A stretch of 64,000 bases of DNA from Microbacterium protaetiae (GCF_004135285.1 NZ_CP035494.1:62001-126000), one strand, 5' to 3'. Counted from the first letter of the stretch, positions 48,443 to 59,469 are shown. Notes: generated by a model from the letters alone, not told the origin. Program-made: numbers and translations.

Positions 48443-48648
48443 ATGATTGAAACCACCAGCCTTATTTTTGGGCATCCTGCAGCGCCCTCGGTGGCCCCAT
48501 AGCCGGCGTTGCCTGTGGCGTCAGCTCCGCCTACGCGATTGACTATGCGAACACCGCTCTCAACAATGGGAAGTGTGTGGGTGTCCGAGCGCTCATCTAC
48601 GACCCGCTGCCCACCACCCATCTGGTTCAGGAGAAATGCAGGAAGTGA
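48443..48648 (+). pseudogene. Small secreted-peptide gene broken by a one-base frameshift
   Basis: ATG at 48443 reads MIETTSLIF and is then closed by a TAG. One extra T in the run at 48465-48469 would join it to the other frame. That gives a 68-residue product: a hydrophobic leader (TTSLIFWASCSALGG, then PIAGVACGVSSAYA), then IDYANTALNNGKCVGVRALI and YDPLPTTHLVQEKCRK. The restored product has an exported-peptide layout with an AxA-like site and four Cys. It lies between a two-component system and a membrane protein. No Shine-Dalgarno is seen at the ATG. Sequencing error is possible. Confidence 0.55.
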
Positions 48649-48652
48649 TCCC

Positions 48653-49072
48653 ATGCAAGGAGTGAGTGCACTTTCAGAAACCGGGCCGCTTCTTCCCCGT
48701 GTGGGTGCGCCGCTTGTTGCGACCACGGCTCTCATGTTTGGAATCACGTCCTCCGCAGCAATCTGGGGAAGCAGTGGGATACCAACGGCGCTTTTTGTCA
48801 TCTGGATAGGCCTCATCGTCACGTTGTTCATGGCGATGCCGGCGTGGAACAAGCGCAAGAAGAGTGCTACCGACCGTACTGAGAAGCGCTGGTCGACAAC
48901 GGTGACGCTTGTGAGCATCCTCGCTCCGTTAGTGCTGGTGGTGCTTGCACTCACGCTCACAGAGGCCAGTCGATGGCTCTATCTGGCGGCGGCGAGCGCG
49001 AGCTTGGTCATGTTCGCCGTTGCACTTGTCCTTGCCCGACGTGCAACACATCAGAGTGGGGCCCCGAACTGA
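48653..49072 (+). CDS. Four-helix membrane protein (possible immunity partner of the upstream peptide)
   Basis: 139 residues with four hydrophobic helices (~18-38, ~44-62, ~83-102, ~106-126) and a basic loop (WNKRKKSATDRTEKRW). The ribosome site AGGAAG is inside the last codons of the peptide remnant, so the two are transcribed together. A strong terminator follows 16 bases after the stop. No family recognised. Immunity or sensing is only a guess from size and position. Confidence 0.65.
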   Translation: MQGVSALSETGPLLPRVGAPLVATTALMFGITSSAAIWGSSGIPTALFVIWIGLIVTLFMAMPAWNKRKKSATDRTEKRWSTTVTLVSILAPLVLVVLALTLTEASRWLYLAAASASLVMFAVALVLARRATHQSGAPN

Positions 49073-49088
49073 TCTCGGCCAGAAGGTG

Positions 49089-49124
49089 AACGGCCCGCTC
49101 CCGTTGTAACGGGAGCGGGCCGTT
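49089..49124 (+). terminator. Strong terminator-like hairpin
   Basis: AACGGCCCGCTCCCG and CGGGAGCGGGCCGTT form a perfect 15-bp stem with a 6-base loop (TTGTAA), just after the four-helix membrane protein gene. No long U-run follows. Confidence 0.85.
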
Positions 49125-49294
49125 GGCGGTTGTCATGAGAGATCGACGAGTTCTCGGCCGCAACCGACCAAGGAACCGCCTTCGAGCGCCCTCTGCCGTC
49201 TGGCGACGAATTGATGTAGCCGGGTTCATTGAAGCAGTCGTCCCGCCACGTATCCGCAGTACGCAGGAGGTCAGGCAAGGACACGGTCGCACCG

Positions 49295-49650
49295 TCATGC
49301 GCACATCGCTTCGTTGACGTCGCCACCGTCGACAAAGGACCGGAAATCGGCGACCACGCAGAGCCCACGGTAGGCATGCCCACACCGGAGCTCATCGTTC
49401 GTGAATCGACCTGTCCACGCCGTTCAGACAGGTAGCCGCCTTCGATTCCGTGATGGCGGCCGCGCCAGCCGCCACCACCTCCAGCAGGAGGTCGCCGAGT
49501 ACGTCGGAACGACCGGGTGCGAGCAGCTCAAGAAGCTCTATCGCGGTCCAGCCGCCGTCGGGTGTCGGGCTCGTGGAGGTCCGGGAACACGACACAACTG
49601 AGGATCATCTCCGTTGTCACGGCCACAAGTTCTTCCGAAGTCAGTTCCAT
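49295..49650 (-). pseudogene. Decayed minus-strand coding region, frames shifted
   Basis: Protein-like stretches lie in three frames. MELTSEELVAVTTEMILSCV begins at 49650; a second frame at about 49392-49560 reads DGGWTAIELLELLAPGRSDV then LGDLLLEVVAAGAAAITESK; a third at 49295-49423 reads FTNDELRCGHAYRGLCVVAD then FRSFVDGG before a stop. Joined, they look like one or two former genes interrupted by frameshifts. Family not recognised. The middle part could still be a small separate ORF. Confidence 0.35.
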
Positions 49651-49758
49651 GCGAACCCCATGCGCGGTCGCCAGTCGCCGGCCGGACCAGACTCGGAGAG
49701 TGCGGACTGCCGCCATCGCCTTTCCTGCCTGTATCGAACGAATCGGTGACGCGAAGGC

Positions 49759-50178
49759 TCAGGTACTTTCAGACTCCCATGCCATCAACCGCAGGCTGTG
49801 GGTCCGCACAATCTGCAGATCCTGGTCGCCGTCGAGATATCCGGTGGCGACATCCGGCTCGTCCAGGGACCCCTGTACGGTTTGTGGCGCGAGGAAATCG
49901 ACGAGGATTGCCGGGGCACCGTACGCAGGGAACTCAGCATTACGTAGGAAGGTCTTCCACTGTACGAGGTCCGCGATGTGTAGGTTTGGGACGCCTTGGA
50001 ACGACTTCAACGCGGTCGTCAGATGCTTCGCATAGTTGCCGTTGGCAACGTAGACCTGATACCTCTGGAGTCGCTTGTCGCGCTCACGCTGAAACATCGA
50101 ATAGAAGTCATCCAGGCCGCCGGTGCTCAATGTCTGGTCGCCCTCGACCGCGCCCTCGTCGTCATCACGGTCAGTCAC
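49759..50178 (-). CDS. Hypothetical protein
   Basis: 139 residues, acidic start (MTDRDDDEGAVEGD), then a soluble alpha/beta-looking body: LDDFYSMFQRERDKRLQRYQ, VYVANGNYAKHLTTALKSF, QWKTFLRNAEFPAYGAPAIL. No signal peptide or membrane segment. GTG start overlaps the stop of a 37-codon ORF upstream. Not recognised. Codon use is less GC-rich than in core genes. Confidence 0.55.
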   Translation of the reverse strand: MTDRDDDEGAVEGDQTLSTGGLDDFYSMFQRERDKRLQRYQVYVANGNYAKHLTTALKSFQGVPNLHIADLVQWKTFLRNAEFPAYGAPAILVDFLAPQTVQGSLDEPDVATGYLDGDQDLQIVRTHSLRLMAWESEST

Positions 50179-50288
50179 GCTCGCTCACTCTCCATCGCGT
50201 GGATCGCCGCCTCCAACGCCTGCAACCAACCGCGATTGCCGTCACGGCGTTCCATCGACCATGGCTCCCGTCGGTCGAGTCCCGTCAT
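50175..50288 (-). CDS. Very short ORF coupled to the following hypothetical gene
   Basis: 37 residues: MTGLDRREPWSMERRDGNRG then WLQALEAAIHAMESERA. Its TGA overlaps the GTG of the 139-residue gene (GTGA). The C-terminal half is a good amphipathic helix. It may be a leader peptide for translational coupling, a small antitoxin-like protein, or chance. No ribosome site was seen. Confidence 0.35.
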   Translation of the reverse strand: MTGLDRREPWSMERRDGNRGWLQALEAAIHAMESERA

Positions 50289-50697
50289 CTAAATGAGTGA
50301 ACTGTCGTCGATTCGTATTGCGTGATCGTCGTTCACGCGCTTGCGTCGGCGGCCCAATCGCTCGACGACACCATATATGGGCGGTCGATGCCAGAAGTGG
50401 CCGTCCTGCACCCTAGGGCCCGCTCGAACGATCCGTTGCAGAACCGCACAGAATCAGGACCGCAGCATGCGTCGCCTGCGGCGTCATCGAAGTCATTTTC
50501 CGCTATCGCAGCCGACACCGGAACCGTAGAAGTCGTGAACCGGACCGCCGCCACCAGGCACTCCAGTCGCGCAAAAACGCGGAAGTTCATGTCTGACGCC
50601 GCGCATCACGTCGTTGACCTCCAGGCGTGCACGTGGAATGTTTCGGGCTAGGTCGAGACCATCGGCCTAGGTTCAACGCACGTCCAGAGGGGTCAAG
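50289..50697. other. No gene recognised; upstream region of the five-gene export operon
   Basis: 409 bp with only weak open frames on both strands. TAGGTT at 50668-50673 could be the -10 of the operon promoter, and GAGGGG at about 50687-50692 is the ribosome site of the first gene. Confidence 0.4.
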
Positions 50698-51036
50698 ATG
50701 ACGTCCAAAGCTGCAAAGAAGAGCACGGTTTTCGGAGCAACTGCTGCGCTTGCAATGACATTGCTCGCAAGCTTCGCGGTGGTGACACCTGCACATGCTG
50801 TGTGCTCGGGTGCGTACTTTTCCGTCAACACGTCCGCACAGGCAACTGTGAAGGTTTCCTCGCTCTGCACGGGAAGCTCGAAGGTGCGAGCACGCAAGGA
50901 CTGGTACTACACCGACAGCACCAACTCCAGTGTTGGGACAAGCGTGGGCCCCTGGATCGGTGATCCTGGGCTGGCCTCGATCGTGTATCTTCCGAGTGGA
51001 CGATTCCACAAGGTGAACATCATCGAGTCGAACTGA
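50698..51036 (+). CDS. Small secreted protein, first gene of the export cassette
   Basis: 112 residues. Clear Sec signal peptide: basic start (MTSKAAKKS), hydrophobic core (AALAMTLLASFAVV) and TPAHA cleavage site around residue 34. The mature ~78 residues hold two Cys (VCSGAYFSV and SLCTGSS) and are rich in Ser, Thr, Val, Tyr and Trp (KDWYYTDSTNSSVGTSVGPW). It resembles small secreted bacteriocin-like or envelope proteins, but not lactococcin 972 on inspection. GAGGGG ribosome site five bases upstream. Four genes with overlapping or close starts follow, so it is the probable substrate or client of the ABC complex. Confidence 0.75.
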   Translation: MTSKAAKKSTVFGATAALAMTLLASFAVVTPAHAVCSGAYFSVNTSAQATVKVSSLCTGSSKVRARKDWYYTDSTNSSVGTSVGPWIGDPGLASIVYLPSGRFHKVNIIESN

Positions 51037-51053
51037 CGTTGCGCGGAGATGAA

Positions 51054-51665
51054 GTGCTAAGGCGGCAGATTCTGACGGCTGGCGGCATACTGTCACTGGC
51101 GATTGGGCTAGCGGCATGCTCCTCGAACGAAGCGTCCGCGGCGGGTCCCTACGCCCCCGAGTTTGAGCAGGCCCGCCAACAGGCTGTGACCGACCTGCAG
51201 CGTGGGGTGTTGAGCGATGGCAAGATCACCGACGCAGAGTTTCGTGAAGTACGTCAGCGCTACATCGACTGCCTCACCGACGCTGGCATCCACGCCACAG
51301 CTCGTCCAGACGGCGGTTACGACTTCGATACTCAACTTGTCGGAGCGCAAGCCGATGCCGAACGGCAATGCGCCGAGGAGACAACGTATGTGATCGAACC
51401 CCTCTACTACGCGATCAGAACGAACCCGCAGAAGGAGGATTTCAGTGCCCTCGTCGCAGAGTGCCTGCGTACGGAAGAGGTTGTCGACAGCACGTTCACG
51501 AAAGACGATTGGGACCAGTTCGTGAACGCGTTCTCAGCTGCACAGGCTGGCGAGTCGAACGGCAATGACATACCACTCGCGTCGGAGCTACCGAAGCTTC
51601 CCGGCGGCGTCGCAATGGATGATCCGAGAGTGCAAGAGTGCAGCACCAACCCGCTGGGTCGGTGA
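51054..51665 (+). CDS. Lipoprotein with Cys-rich extracellular domain
   Basis: 203 residues. Signal peptide II: MLRRQILTAGGILSLAIGLA then AACSS, with lipobox LAAC. The mature domain has four more Cys (YIDCLTDAGI, ERQCAEE, AECLRTEE, VQECSTNP) that could make two disulfides. A TTG five codons earlier is also possible; GTG was chosen because GGAG lies five bases before it. The stop overlaps the next gene's GTG. I have no family name; proteins with a CLTDAGI-type motif accompany similar ABC cassettes in actinobacteria (from general memory, not checked). Confidence 0.75.
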   Translation: MLRRQILTAGGILSLAIGLAACSSNEASAAGPYAPEFEQARQQAVTDLQRGVLSDGKITDAEFREVRQRYIDCLTDAGIHATARPDGGYDFDTQLVGAQADAERQCAEETTYVIEPLYYAIRTNPQKEDFSALVAECLRTEEVVDSTFTKDDWDQFVNAFSAAQAGESNGNDIPLASELPKLPGGVAMDDPRVQECSTNPLGR

Positions 51666-52681
51666 GACCCTGGTTACGATGGGCCGTGTCGGTCGGCGCC
51701 CTGGTGCTCACCGGCGGTGTGTTGCTCGGCGCCTTGGTGCTACCGCCACTGGTGCCGCCATCGGTACGCGCCGTGGACGTGCCACGTACTGTCCCGGTGA
51801 CAGCGAGGTCGTTCACCGACGCGCATACTATCTACGCTGTGCCGACACTCTCAGACAAGGTAACAGTCGGCCTCACGGGTGGAAATGGCATGGTGACCGC
51901 TTCTCAGTGCAAGCCCGGCACGGAGATCCGCACCGGCGACCACATTCTGAGTGTTGACGGGATAGGCCGCATCGCACTTGTCACTGGCGTACCGCTGTGG
52001 CGCGATCTCTCCTCCGGCAGCACAGGAGCGGACGTCAAGGGTCTGCAGAAGGCTCTGATCAAAGCGGGATACGAGCTGGGGGTCACCCGGAATTACGATG
52101 CTGACACGATCGCCGCGGTCGAGGCTATGCAGAGACGAGCGTCGGTCGCGGCCGACGGGCGCATCACACTTGATCGCGTCCAATGGATACCGAGCGGAAT
52201 GGCTCCGGTCACCTCCTGCGAGGCGCCTGTGGGCACCGAGATAACGCACGGTCAGCCGTTGCTTGTCGCGGGCGAGACCCTTACCGGGTTGACGTTTCCC
52301 GATATAGCTACGGACCTCGCTCACCACCGATACGTTGCGGTGTCGGGAGCTGCGGTGGTCCACATTCCTGAGGGGCGTAAGGTCACCGACGCCACGTTTC
52401 TGAGCGCGGTGGCATCGTCTGACGCCTTTGCGCAGTGGAAGAAGGATCCCACTCGCGGCATTGCGCTCGGAGTGAAGCTTGAAGAGCCGATCTCGGCCAT
52501 CGGGGTCCCCCCGTCCGCCGTGCTGGTCACCGGCTCGACACGCGGATGCGTGATATCTGCCCACAAGGCGGTGCCCGTGCAGATCCTCGCGAGCGAGTTG
52601 GGCACCGTCTTTGTCGTACCTCAGCAGTCCGTCGAAGCAGTCATCATTCCTGCTGCTAACGCGAGCACGTCATGCGAATAA
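51662..52681 (+). CDS. Membrane-anchored adaptor with peptidoglycan-binding domain (MacA/HlyD-like role)
   Basis: 339 residues. One N-terminal membrane helix (WAVSVGALVLTGGVLLGALV), then an exported region. A PG_binding_1 domain (~residues 112-170: SGSTGADVKGLQKALIKAGY, then YDADTIAAVEAMQRRASVAADG) sits between two halves of a beta-rich adaptor-like body, with G(T/D)HILSVDG and GQPLLVAGE lipoyl-like hairpins. It probably links the ABC permease to the cell wall. GTG start overlaps the upstream TGA. Ends in ASTSCE. Confidence 0.82.
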   Translation: MRPWLRWAVSVGALVLTGGVLLGALVLPPLVPPSVRAVDVPRTVPVTARSFTDAHTIYAVPTLSDKVTVGLTGGNGMVTASQCKPGTEIRTGDHILSVDGIGRIALVTGVPLWRDLSSGSTGADVKGLQKALIKAGYELGVTRNYDADTIAAVEAMQRRASVAADGRITLDRVQWIPSGMAPVTSCEAPVGTEITHGQPLLVAGETLTGLTFPDIATDLAHHRYVAVSGAAVVHIPEGRKVTDATFLSAVASSDAFAQWKKDPTRGIALGVKLEEPISAIGVPPSAVLVTGSTRGCVISAHKAVPVQILASELGTVFVVPQQSVEAVIIPAANASTSCE

Positions 52682-53301
52682 GAGTCGATGACATCTCCTT
52701 CGCGCACCCTGGAGGACCCACCCTCTACACGGGGCTCAGTTTCACAGCCCACGAAGGATCGCTCGTCGCACTCACAGGCCCATCCGGCTCGGGGAAATCG
52801 ACCTTGCTCTCCCTTCTGGGCGGCTGGCTCAGGCCGACTCACGGCACCATCGAACGAACTGCCATTCACGACGTGGCGCTCGTTCCGCAGAACCCGCATG
52901 GCGTGTCGGAGCGGACCGCCCTTGATCATGTATGCCTCCCACTCGTGGCGCGCGGGGCGGGGCGGGGCGATGCAACCGTCGTCGCCCGGCGTCAGCTGAT
53001 GCGGCTCAACCTCGAAGAGGTTGCGGCACGCCCATACCGGATGCTGTCGGGCGGGGAGCGTCAAAGGATGCTACTGGCTCGCGCTCTCGCCACAGAACCC
53101 GACATGCTACTCATAGACGAGCCGACTGCTCAATTGGATCCCAGGGCGGCCGCCGATGTGTGTGAGGCCCTGCGGTCACTTCAGGAGGCCGCGGCCATCG
53201 TTTTCGTCGCCACTCATGACCCTCGTGTTATCGCCGCGTGCTCGACAACGATCGATTTGCTCACCGTGCAACCTCCCGCCGACGATCATGGTGACTCTTG
53301 A
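52672..53301 (+). CDS. ABC transporter ATP-binding protein (MacB/LolD type)
   Basis: 209 residues. Walker A GPSGSGKST at 36-44, Q-loop region LVPQNPHG, signature LSGGERQRMLLARAL, Walker B MLLIDEPTAQLD and the His switch in VATHDPR. Size and motifs fit the MacB/LolD/FtsE group of ATPases that power exporters or mechanotransmission complexes without moving substrate through the membrane. Overlaps the adaptor gene by 10 bp and the permease gene by 4 bp. Confidence 0.92.
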   Translation: MRIRVDDISFAHPGGPTLYTGLSFTAHEGSLVALTGPSGSGKSTLLSLLGGWLRPTHGTIERTAIHDVALVPQNPHGVSERTALDHVCLPLVARGAGRGDATVVARRQLMRLNLEEVAARPYRMLSGGERQRMLLARALATEPDMLLIDEPTAQLDPRAAADVCEALRSLQEAAAIVFVATHDPRVIAACSTTIDLLTVQPPADDHGDS

Positions 53302-54368
53302 AGATCAGAGAAGTGTGGCGTGAGGCAGCTCGCAACTTCGGTGCCGGGGCAAGCTATGGGGTCATCTCTCTCGTCACATTCCTCGCCATCGCCCTATGCC
53401 TGGGGATCGTCGCCACACGAGGGGTTGTGGGTGTGGTCACGGAGGCCAGCGCATTTCGTGAGTCAGGGGCATCCGTGTTCCGTCTCGACTCTCCTGGCAA
53501 CGTCGATGGAAACGCCTGCGACGCACTCGCTCGCGTCGACGGCGTGGACGCCGCGGGAGCGACGCGCGCCGGCGACACTCTCCGGTTTGCCCTGCTCCCC
53601 GACCGCCCCACACCGTACTTCGATGCATCACTCGGCATGGCGCACCTTCTCGACGTCGATCCAGCCTCTCCGAACGCGGGTCTGATCGTAGATTCCACCC
53701 TGGCCGCCTCGCTCGGACTCAGCCACATCCCCGGAACTACGTTTCTGATCGACGGGAGTCGGCCGAGCGCCGTTGCAGGGACGTATGACCACCCCGACGA
53801 CGGTCGCGATTCGACGCTCAGTGGTGCGGCGATCGGGCTGGCTGTCGGCAGTGAGCCCTTCGATTCATGTTGGGTGCGGTTCTGGCCGCCCTCGGACAAC
53901 CCGCTGGAGCTGCTGGGAACTGTCACCATAGACGTCGGCGGTTCAAACGGAGCGACACAATGGAACCCAACTCTGGGACGTACTCTCGACCCCAACGCTG
54001 TCTTCCATTCGCTGCCGCTCGTTGTCCTCACTAGCCTGGCTGCTATTGCGGCCGCCGCACTCGCGTTTGTCGGGCTGCGCCTCCGTCGTTTGGAACTCGC
54101 ATCGGCCCTCCACGTCGGAGTGAGCCACTCCGCCTTGGCCGGCATCTCGCTGGCCGAGTGTGCGATCTGGCTCATCCCCGCATCACTGTTCGCCGCGACA
54201 ACACTTGCCTTCTGTGCCGCCTGGCACAACCCCGATCCTCCGCTGGCCGCATGGTTGGCCGGGGCGCGAGTTGTGGCCGCAGCCATGAGCGCCTGGATAC
54301 TCACGATCGGGCTCACTGCTGCAATGACGAATGAGGCTCATCTCGTCAGATACTTTCAGCAGCGATGA
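53298..54368 (+). CDS. ABC transporter permease, MacB/FtsX-like topology
   Basis: 356 residues. One N-terminal helix (YGVISLVTFLAIALCLGIVA), an outside domain of ~190 residues with two Cys (NACDALARV, DSCWVRFW) and three C-terminal helices (LPLVVLTSLAAIAAAALAFV, CAIWLIPASLFAATTLAF, VVAAAMSAWILTIGL). This 1+3 topology is that of MacB/FtsX type VII ABC proteins. The TTG start overlaps the ATPase stop (TTGA). Last gene of the cassette; a hairpin terminator follows. Confidence 0.82.
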   Translation: MKIREVWREAARNFGAGASYGVISLVTFLAIALCLGIVATRGVVGVVTEASAFRESGASVFRLDSPGNVDGNACDALARVDGVDAAGATRAGDTLRFALLPDRPTPYFDASLGMAHLLDVDPASPNAGLIVDSTLAASLGLSHIPGTTFLIDGSRPSAVAGTYDHPDDGRDSTLSGAAIGLAVGSEPFDSCWVRFWPPSDNPLELLGTVTIDVGGSNGATQWNPTLGRTLDPNAVFHSLPLVVLTSLAAIAAAALAFVGLRLRRLELASALHVGVSHSALAGISLAECAIWLIPASLFAATTLAFCAAWHNPDPPLAAWLAGARVVAAAMSAWILTIGLTAAMTNEAHLVRYFQQR

Positions 54369-54406
54369 GGACACCGCGCCGACGAACGGACGCCCGCATG
54401 TTGAGA

Positions 54407-54440
54407 GGCCCGGAACTGCAAAGTCTCGCCGTTCCGGGCC
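54407..54440 (+). terminator. Terminator-like hairpin after the export cassette
   Basis: GGCCCGGAAC and GTTCCGGGCC make a perfect 10-bp stem with a 14-base loop, 38 bases after the permease stop. It also separates the cassette from the convergent nrdF gene. Confidence 0.75.
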
Positions 54441-54479
54441 CCGCGTCTGACCCCTTCGAGGTGAAATCAACCCAATTTC

Positions 54480-57672
<3,193 letters not shown>

Positions 57673-57691
<19 letters not shown>

Positions 57692-58116
57692 CGTTCCAAT
57701 CCGTCGCTCACGCGGGCGACGTCCTCGGGCGTGCCGAACAATTCGAGCCGATACAAGTGCGGCACGTTGCACTTGCGGCTGATGATCTCTCCGGCCAGGC
57801 AGTACGCCTGACCGAAGTTCGTGTTTCCGGCGGAGATGACTCCGCGGATCCACTTGCGGTTGTCCTCGTCGTTGAGGAACTTGATGACTTGCTTGGGAAC
57901 AGAGCCCTTCTCGACTCCGCGTCCCTGTCCGCCGCCGTAGGTCGGGGTGACGAGCACGAACGGCTCGTCGACCTTCAAGGGCTCTTCGGTGCTGTGCGGC
58001 CCCATGTGCAACGGAATGCGCCGGGCAGGCATCCCCAGCTTCTCAACGAAACGCGCCGTGTTTCCCGAGATGCTGGAGAAGTAGACGAGAAGCGGCGCAG
58101 CGACCGCGGTGGGCAT
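57673..58116 (-). CDS. nrdI: Flavodoxin-like NrdI, ribonucleotide reductase activator
   Basis: 147 residues. The FMN-binding loop [17 protein letters not shown], then [17 protein letters not shown] and C..G motifs of NrdI. It supplies the oxidant for assembling the NrdF Mn-tyrosyl radical. The start MPTAVAAP is one base after the nrdH stop; 22 upstream codons are open but inside nrdH. Confidence 0.96.
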
Positions 58117-58117
58117 A

Positions 58118-58351
58118 TCAGGCCAGGCGAGCGGCGAGTTCGTCGATCTTGTCGGGGCGGAAGCCCGACCAGTGCCCCTCATCGGTGACGACGACGGGTG
58201 CCTGCAGGTAGCCGAGAGCCTTCACCTGCTCGAGCGCCGTCGGGTCCTCGGTGAGGTCGTGCACTTCGTAGTCGATGCCCTTCGCATCCAGCGCGCGGTA
58301 GGTCGCGTTGCACTGCACGCAAGAAGGCTTCGTGTAGACCGTGATCGCCAT
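58118..58351 (-). CDS. nrdH: Glutaredoxin-like NrdH redoxin
   Basis: 77 residues: [20 protein letters not shown] with the CVQC redox pair, then YLQAPVVV (cis-Pro) and [10 protein letters not shown], the NrdH C-terminal signature. It reduces NrdE after each turnover using thioredoxin reductase. First gene of nrdHIEF. Confidence 0.97.
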   Translation of the reverse strand: MAITVYTKPSCVQCNATYRALDAKGIDYEVHDLTEDPTALEQVKALGYLQAPVVVTDEGHWSGFRPDKIDELAARLA

Positions 58352-58412
58352 TTCGACCGTGTCTCCCCTCGTCATTCGATCCGTTTTCCCGGTGGTCCCC
58401 CGCCGGTCCCCC

Positions 58413-58476
58413 AATACTACATATGGGTACCGACACTGGGAAGCACCACAAGGGATAGTAGTTACATCTGTGTAGT
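58413..58476. promoter_or_regulatory. Candidate NrdR boxes in the nrdHIEF promoter
   Basis: AATACTACATATGGG (58413-58427) and, inverted, ACTACACAGATGTAA (58476-58462) share ACTACAnA..., similar to actinobacterial NrdR boxes. They flank about 34 bp of promoter DNA. NrdR represses nrd genes when dATP is high. Box spacing is larger than in E. coli, so the assignment is moderate. Confidence 0.55.
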
Positions 58477-58507
58477 TTTCCACCGCCCTCCCCATGTACA
58501 ACACAGG

Positions 58508-58651
58508 TTGTCCACCGTTTCATCCACAGCCGACGAGGTTCTCACGAACCTGGAAAAGGCCTGGATTCCGCCGCTTTCACGAGACCGGCACGCGCTCCTC
58601 CACAGCCCTGACGCTACGGCCGGGTTCCGACATCCGATTTCCTGTGGACAA
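58508..58651. promoter_or_regulatory. DnaA-box cluster upstream of nrdHIEF
   Basis: A perfect TTGTCCACA on the minus strand at 58643-58651, plus near matches TTGTCCACC (58508-58516) and TCATCCACA (58520-58528). Two lie in the intergenic region and one in the end of the adjacent membrane gene. DnaA is known to bind nrd promoters in E. coli. Confidence 0.5.
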
Positions 58652-59318
58652 GCGTCGTCGGCGTGTCGCGGCGTGTCGCCCGTTCGACCGATGGCGTGTG
58701 CTCGCGCAGCACCACGATCACGAGCGAGCCCCACACCGCGATCAGCGCGACAAGCTGAACGACACCGGCGATCGGTCCGCCGAACAGGTTGGCTCCCGCG
58801 GTGATGACCGCGGCCAGCGGCACCCACACCCCGACCGTCCGAGCCATCCGCAGGCCCACTGTGAGGATGATGGGTCCGAGCGAATAGCCGATGAGGAAGA
58901 CGAGCAGCAGGATGTTTCCGATCGGCTCGGCCTCTGCCGCCGCGTTCATGGCCGCGGTGGCGTCATCGCCCAGGTGGGCAGCGACAATCGCACCGTACTG
59001 GGCGAAGAAGGCCGCCAGGTGACCGATGCCTGCCGCCAACCCGATCCCGGTGACCAATGCCCCGATCCGGGTGGTCAGCGACCCACGGCCCGTCGGGGTC
59101 GCCGTTGCCGGCAGGCCCATCAGCCACACCAACGGCCCGCATACCGCCAGCAGACCGATGGTCAGCCACGCGGCCGGAAACTGCGCGGCGACGTCGGCGG
59201 CGGTGGGATGGACTCCGCTGGGCTGCAGCATCCACTGCCAGACGGTCGTGACGATCAGGCTCAGCGGTCCCACGACGAGGGCCGTGACGGCCACGACCTT
59301 TTCAAAGATGACGGACAT
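58614..59318 (-). CDS. Hypothetical six-helix membrane protein
   Basis: 234 residues with about six hydrophobic helices (first: VVAVTALVVGPLSLIVTTVW) and a basic C-terminal tail (REHTPSVERATRRDTP). Not recognised beyond DUF-type membrane proteins. The ATG has GGAGAGAGA upstream. It is head-to-head with a two-component system 163 bp away, a common layout for a regulated membrane protein. Confidence 0.7.
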   Translation of the reverse strand: MSVIFEKVVAVTALVVGPLSLIVTTVWQWMLQPSGVHPTAADVAAQFPAAWLTIGLLAVCGPLVWLMGLPATATPTGRGSLTTRIGALVTGIGLAAGIGHLAAFFAQYGAIVAAHLGDDATAAMNAAAEAEPIGNILLLVFLIGYSLGPIILTVGLRMARTVGVWVPLAAVITAGANLFGGPIAGVVQLVALIAVWGSLVIVVLREHTPSVERATRRDTPTTLVHRKSDVGTRP

Positions 59319-59469
59319 CGTTCTCTCTCCTTTCGGGCGCTGTCTGCGCCACAGCCGAATGATCTCGCCGCTCGCCGGTGCGCCGCGTCGGCGCCCGGGA
59401 TGATCGGTGTGGCCCACAGGGAGGAGCGACGTCGCCCGCACGGGCGACACGCCGAAGCCGACGGGTGAA

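Noticed and set aside
49051..49395. Minus-strand 114-codon ORF
   Set aside because: It runs straight through the perfect terminator hairpin at 49089-49124; a different frame there looks more like the remains of a gene.
50322..50651. Plus-strand 109-codon ORF upstream of the export cassette, and an 85-codon ORF opposite it
   Set aside because: Neither has a ribosome site, promoter or protein-like composition; both are likely chance frames.
50698..51036. Lactococcin 972-type bacteriocin
   Set aside because: Signal peptide, size and ABC neighbours fit, but the mature sequence lacks the Lcn972-like Gly/Tyr/His-rich pattern, and the permease is MacB-like rather than the large Lcn972-associated membrane protein.
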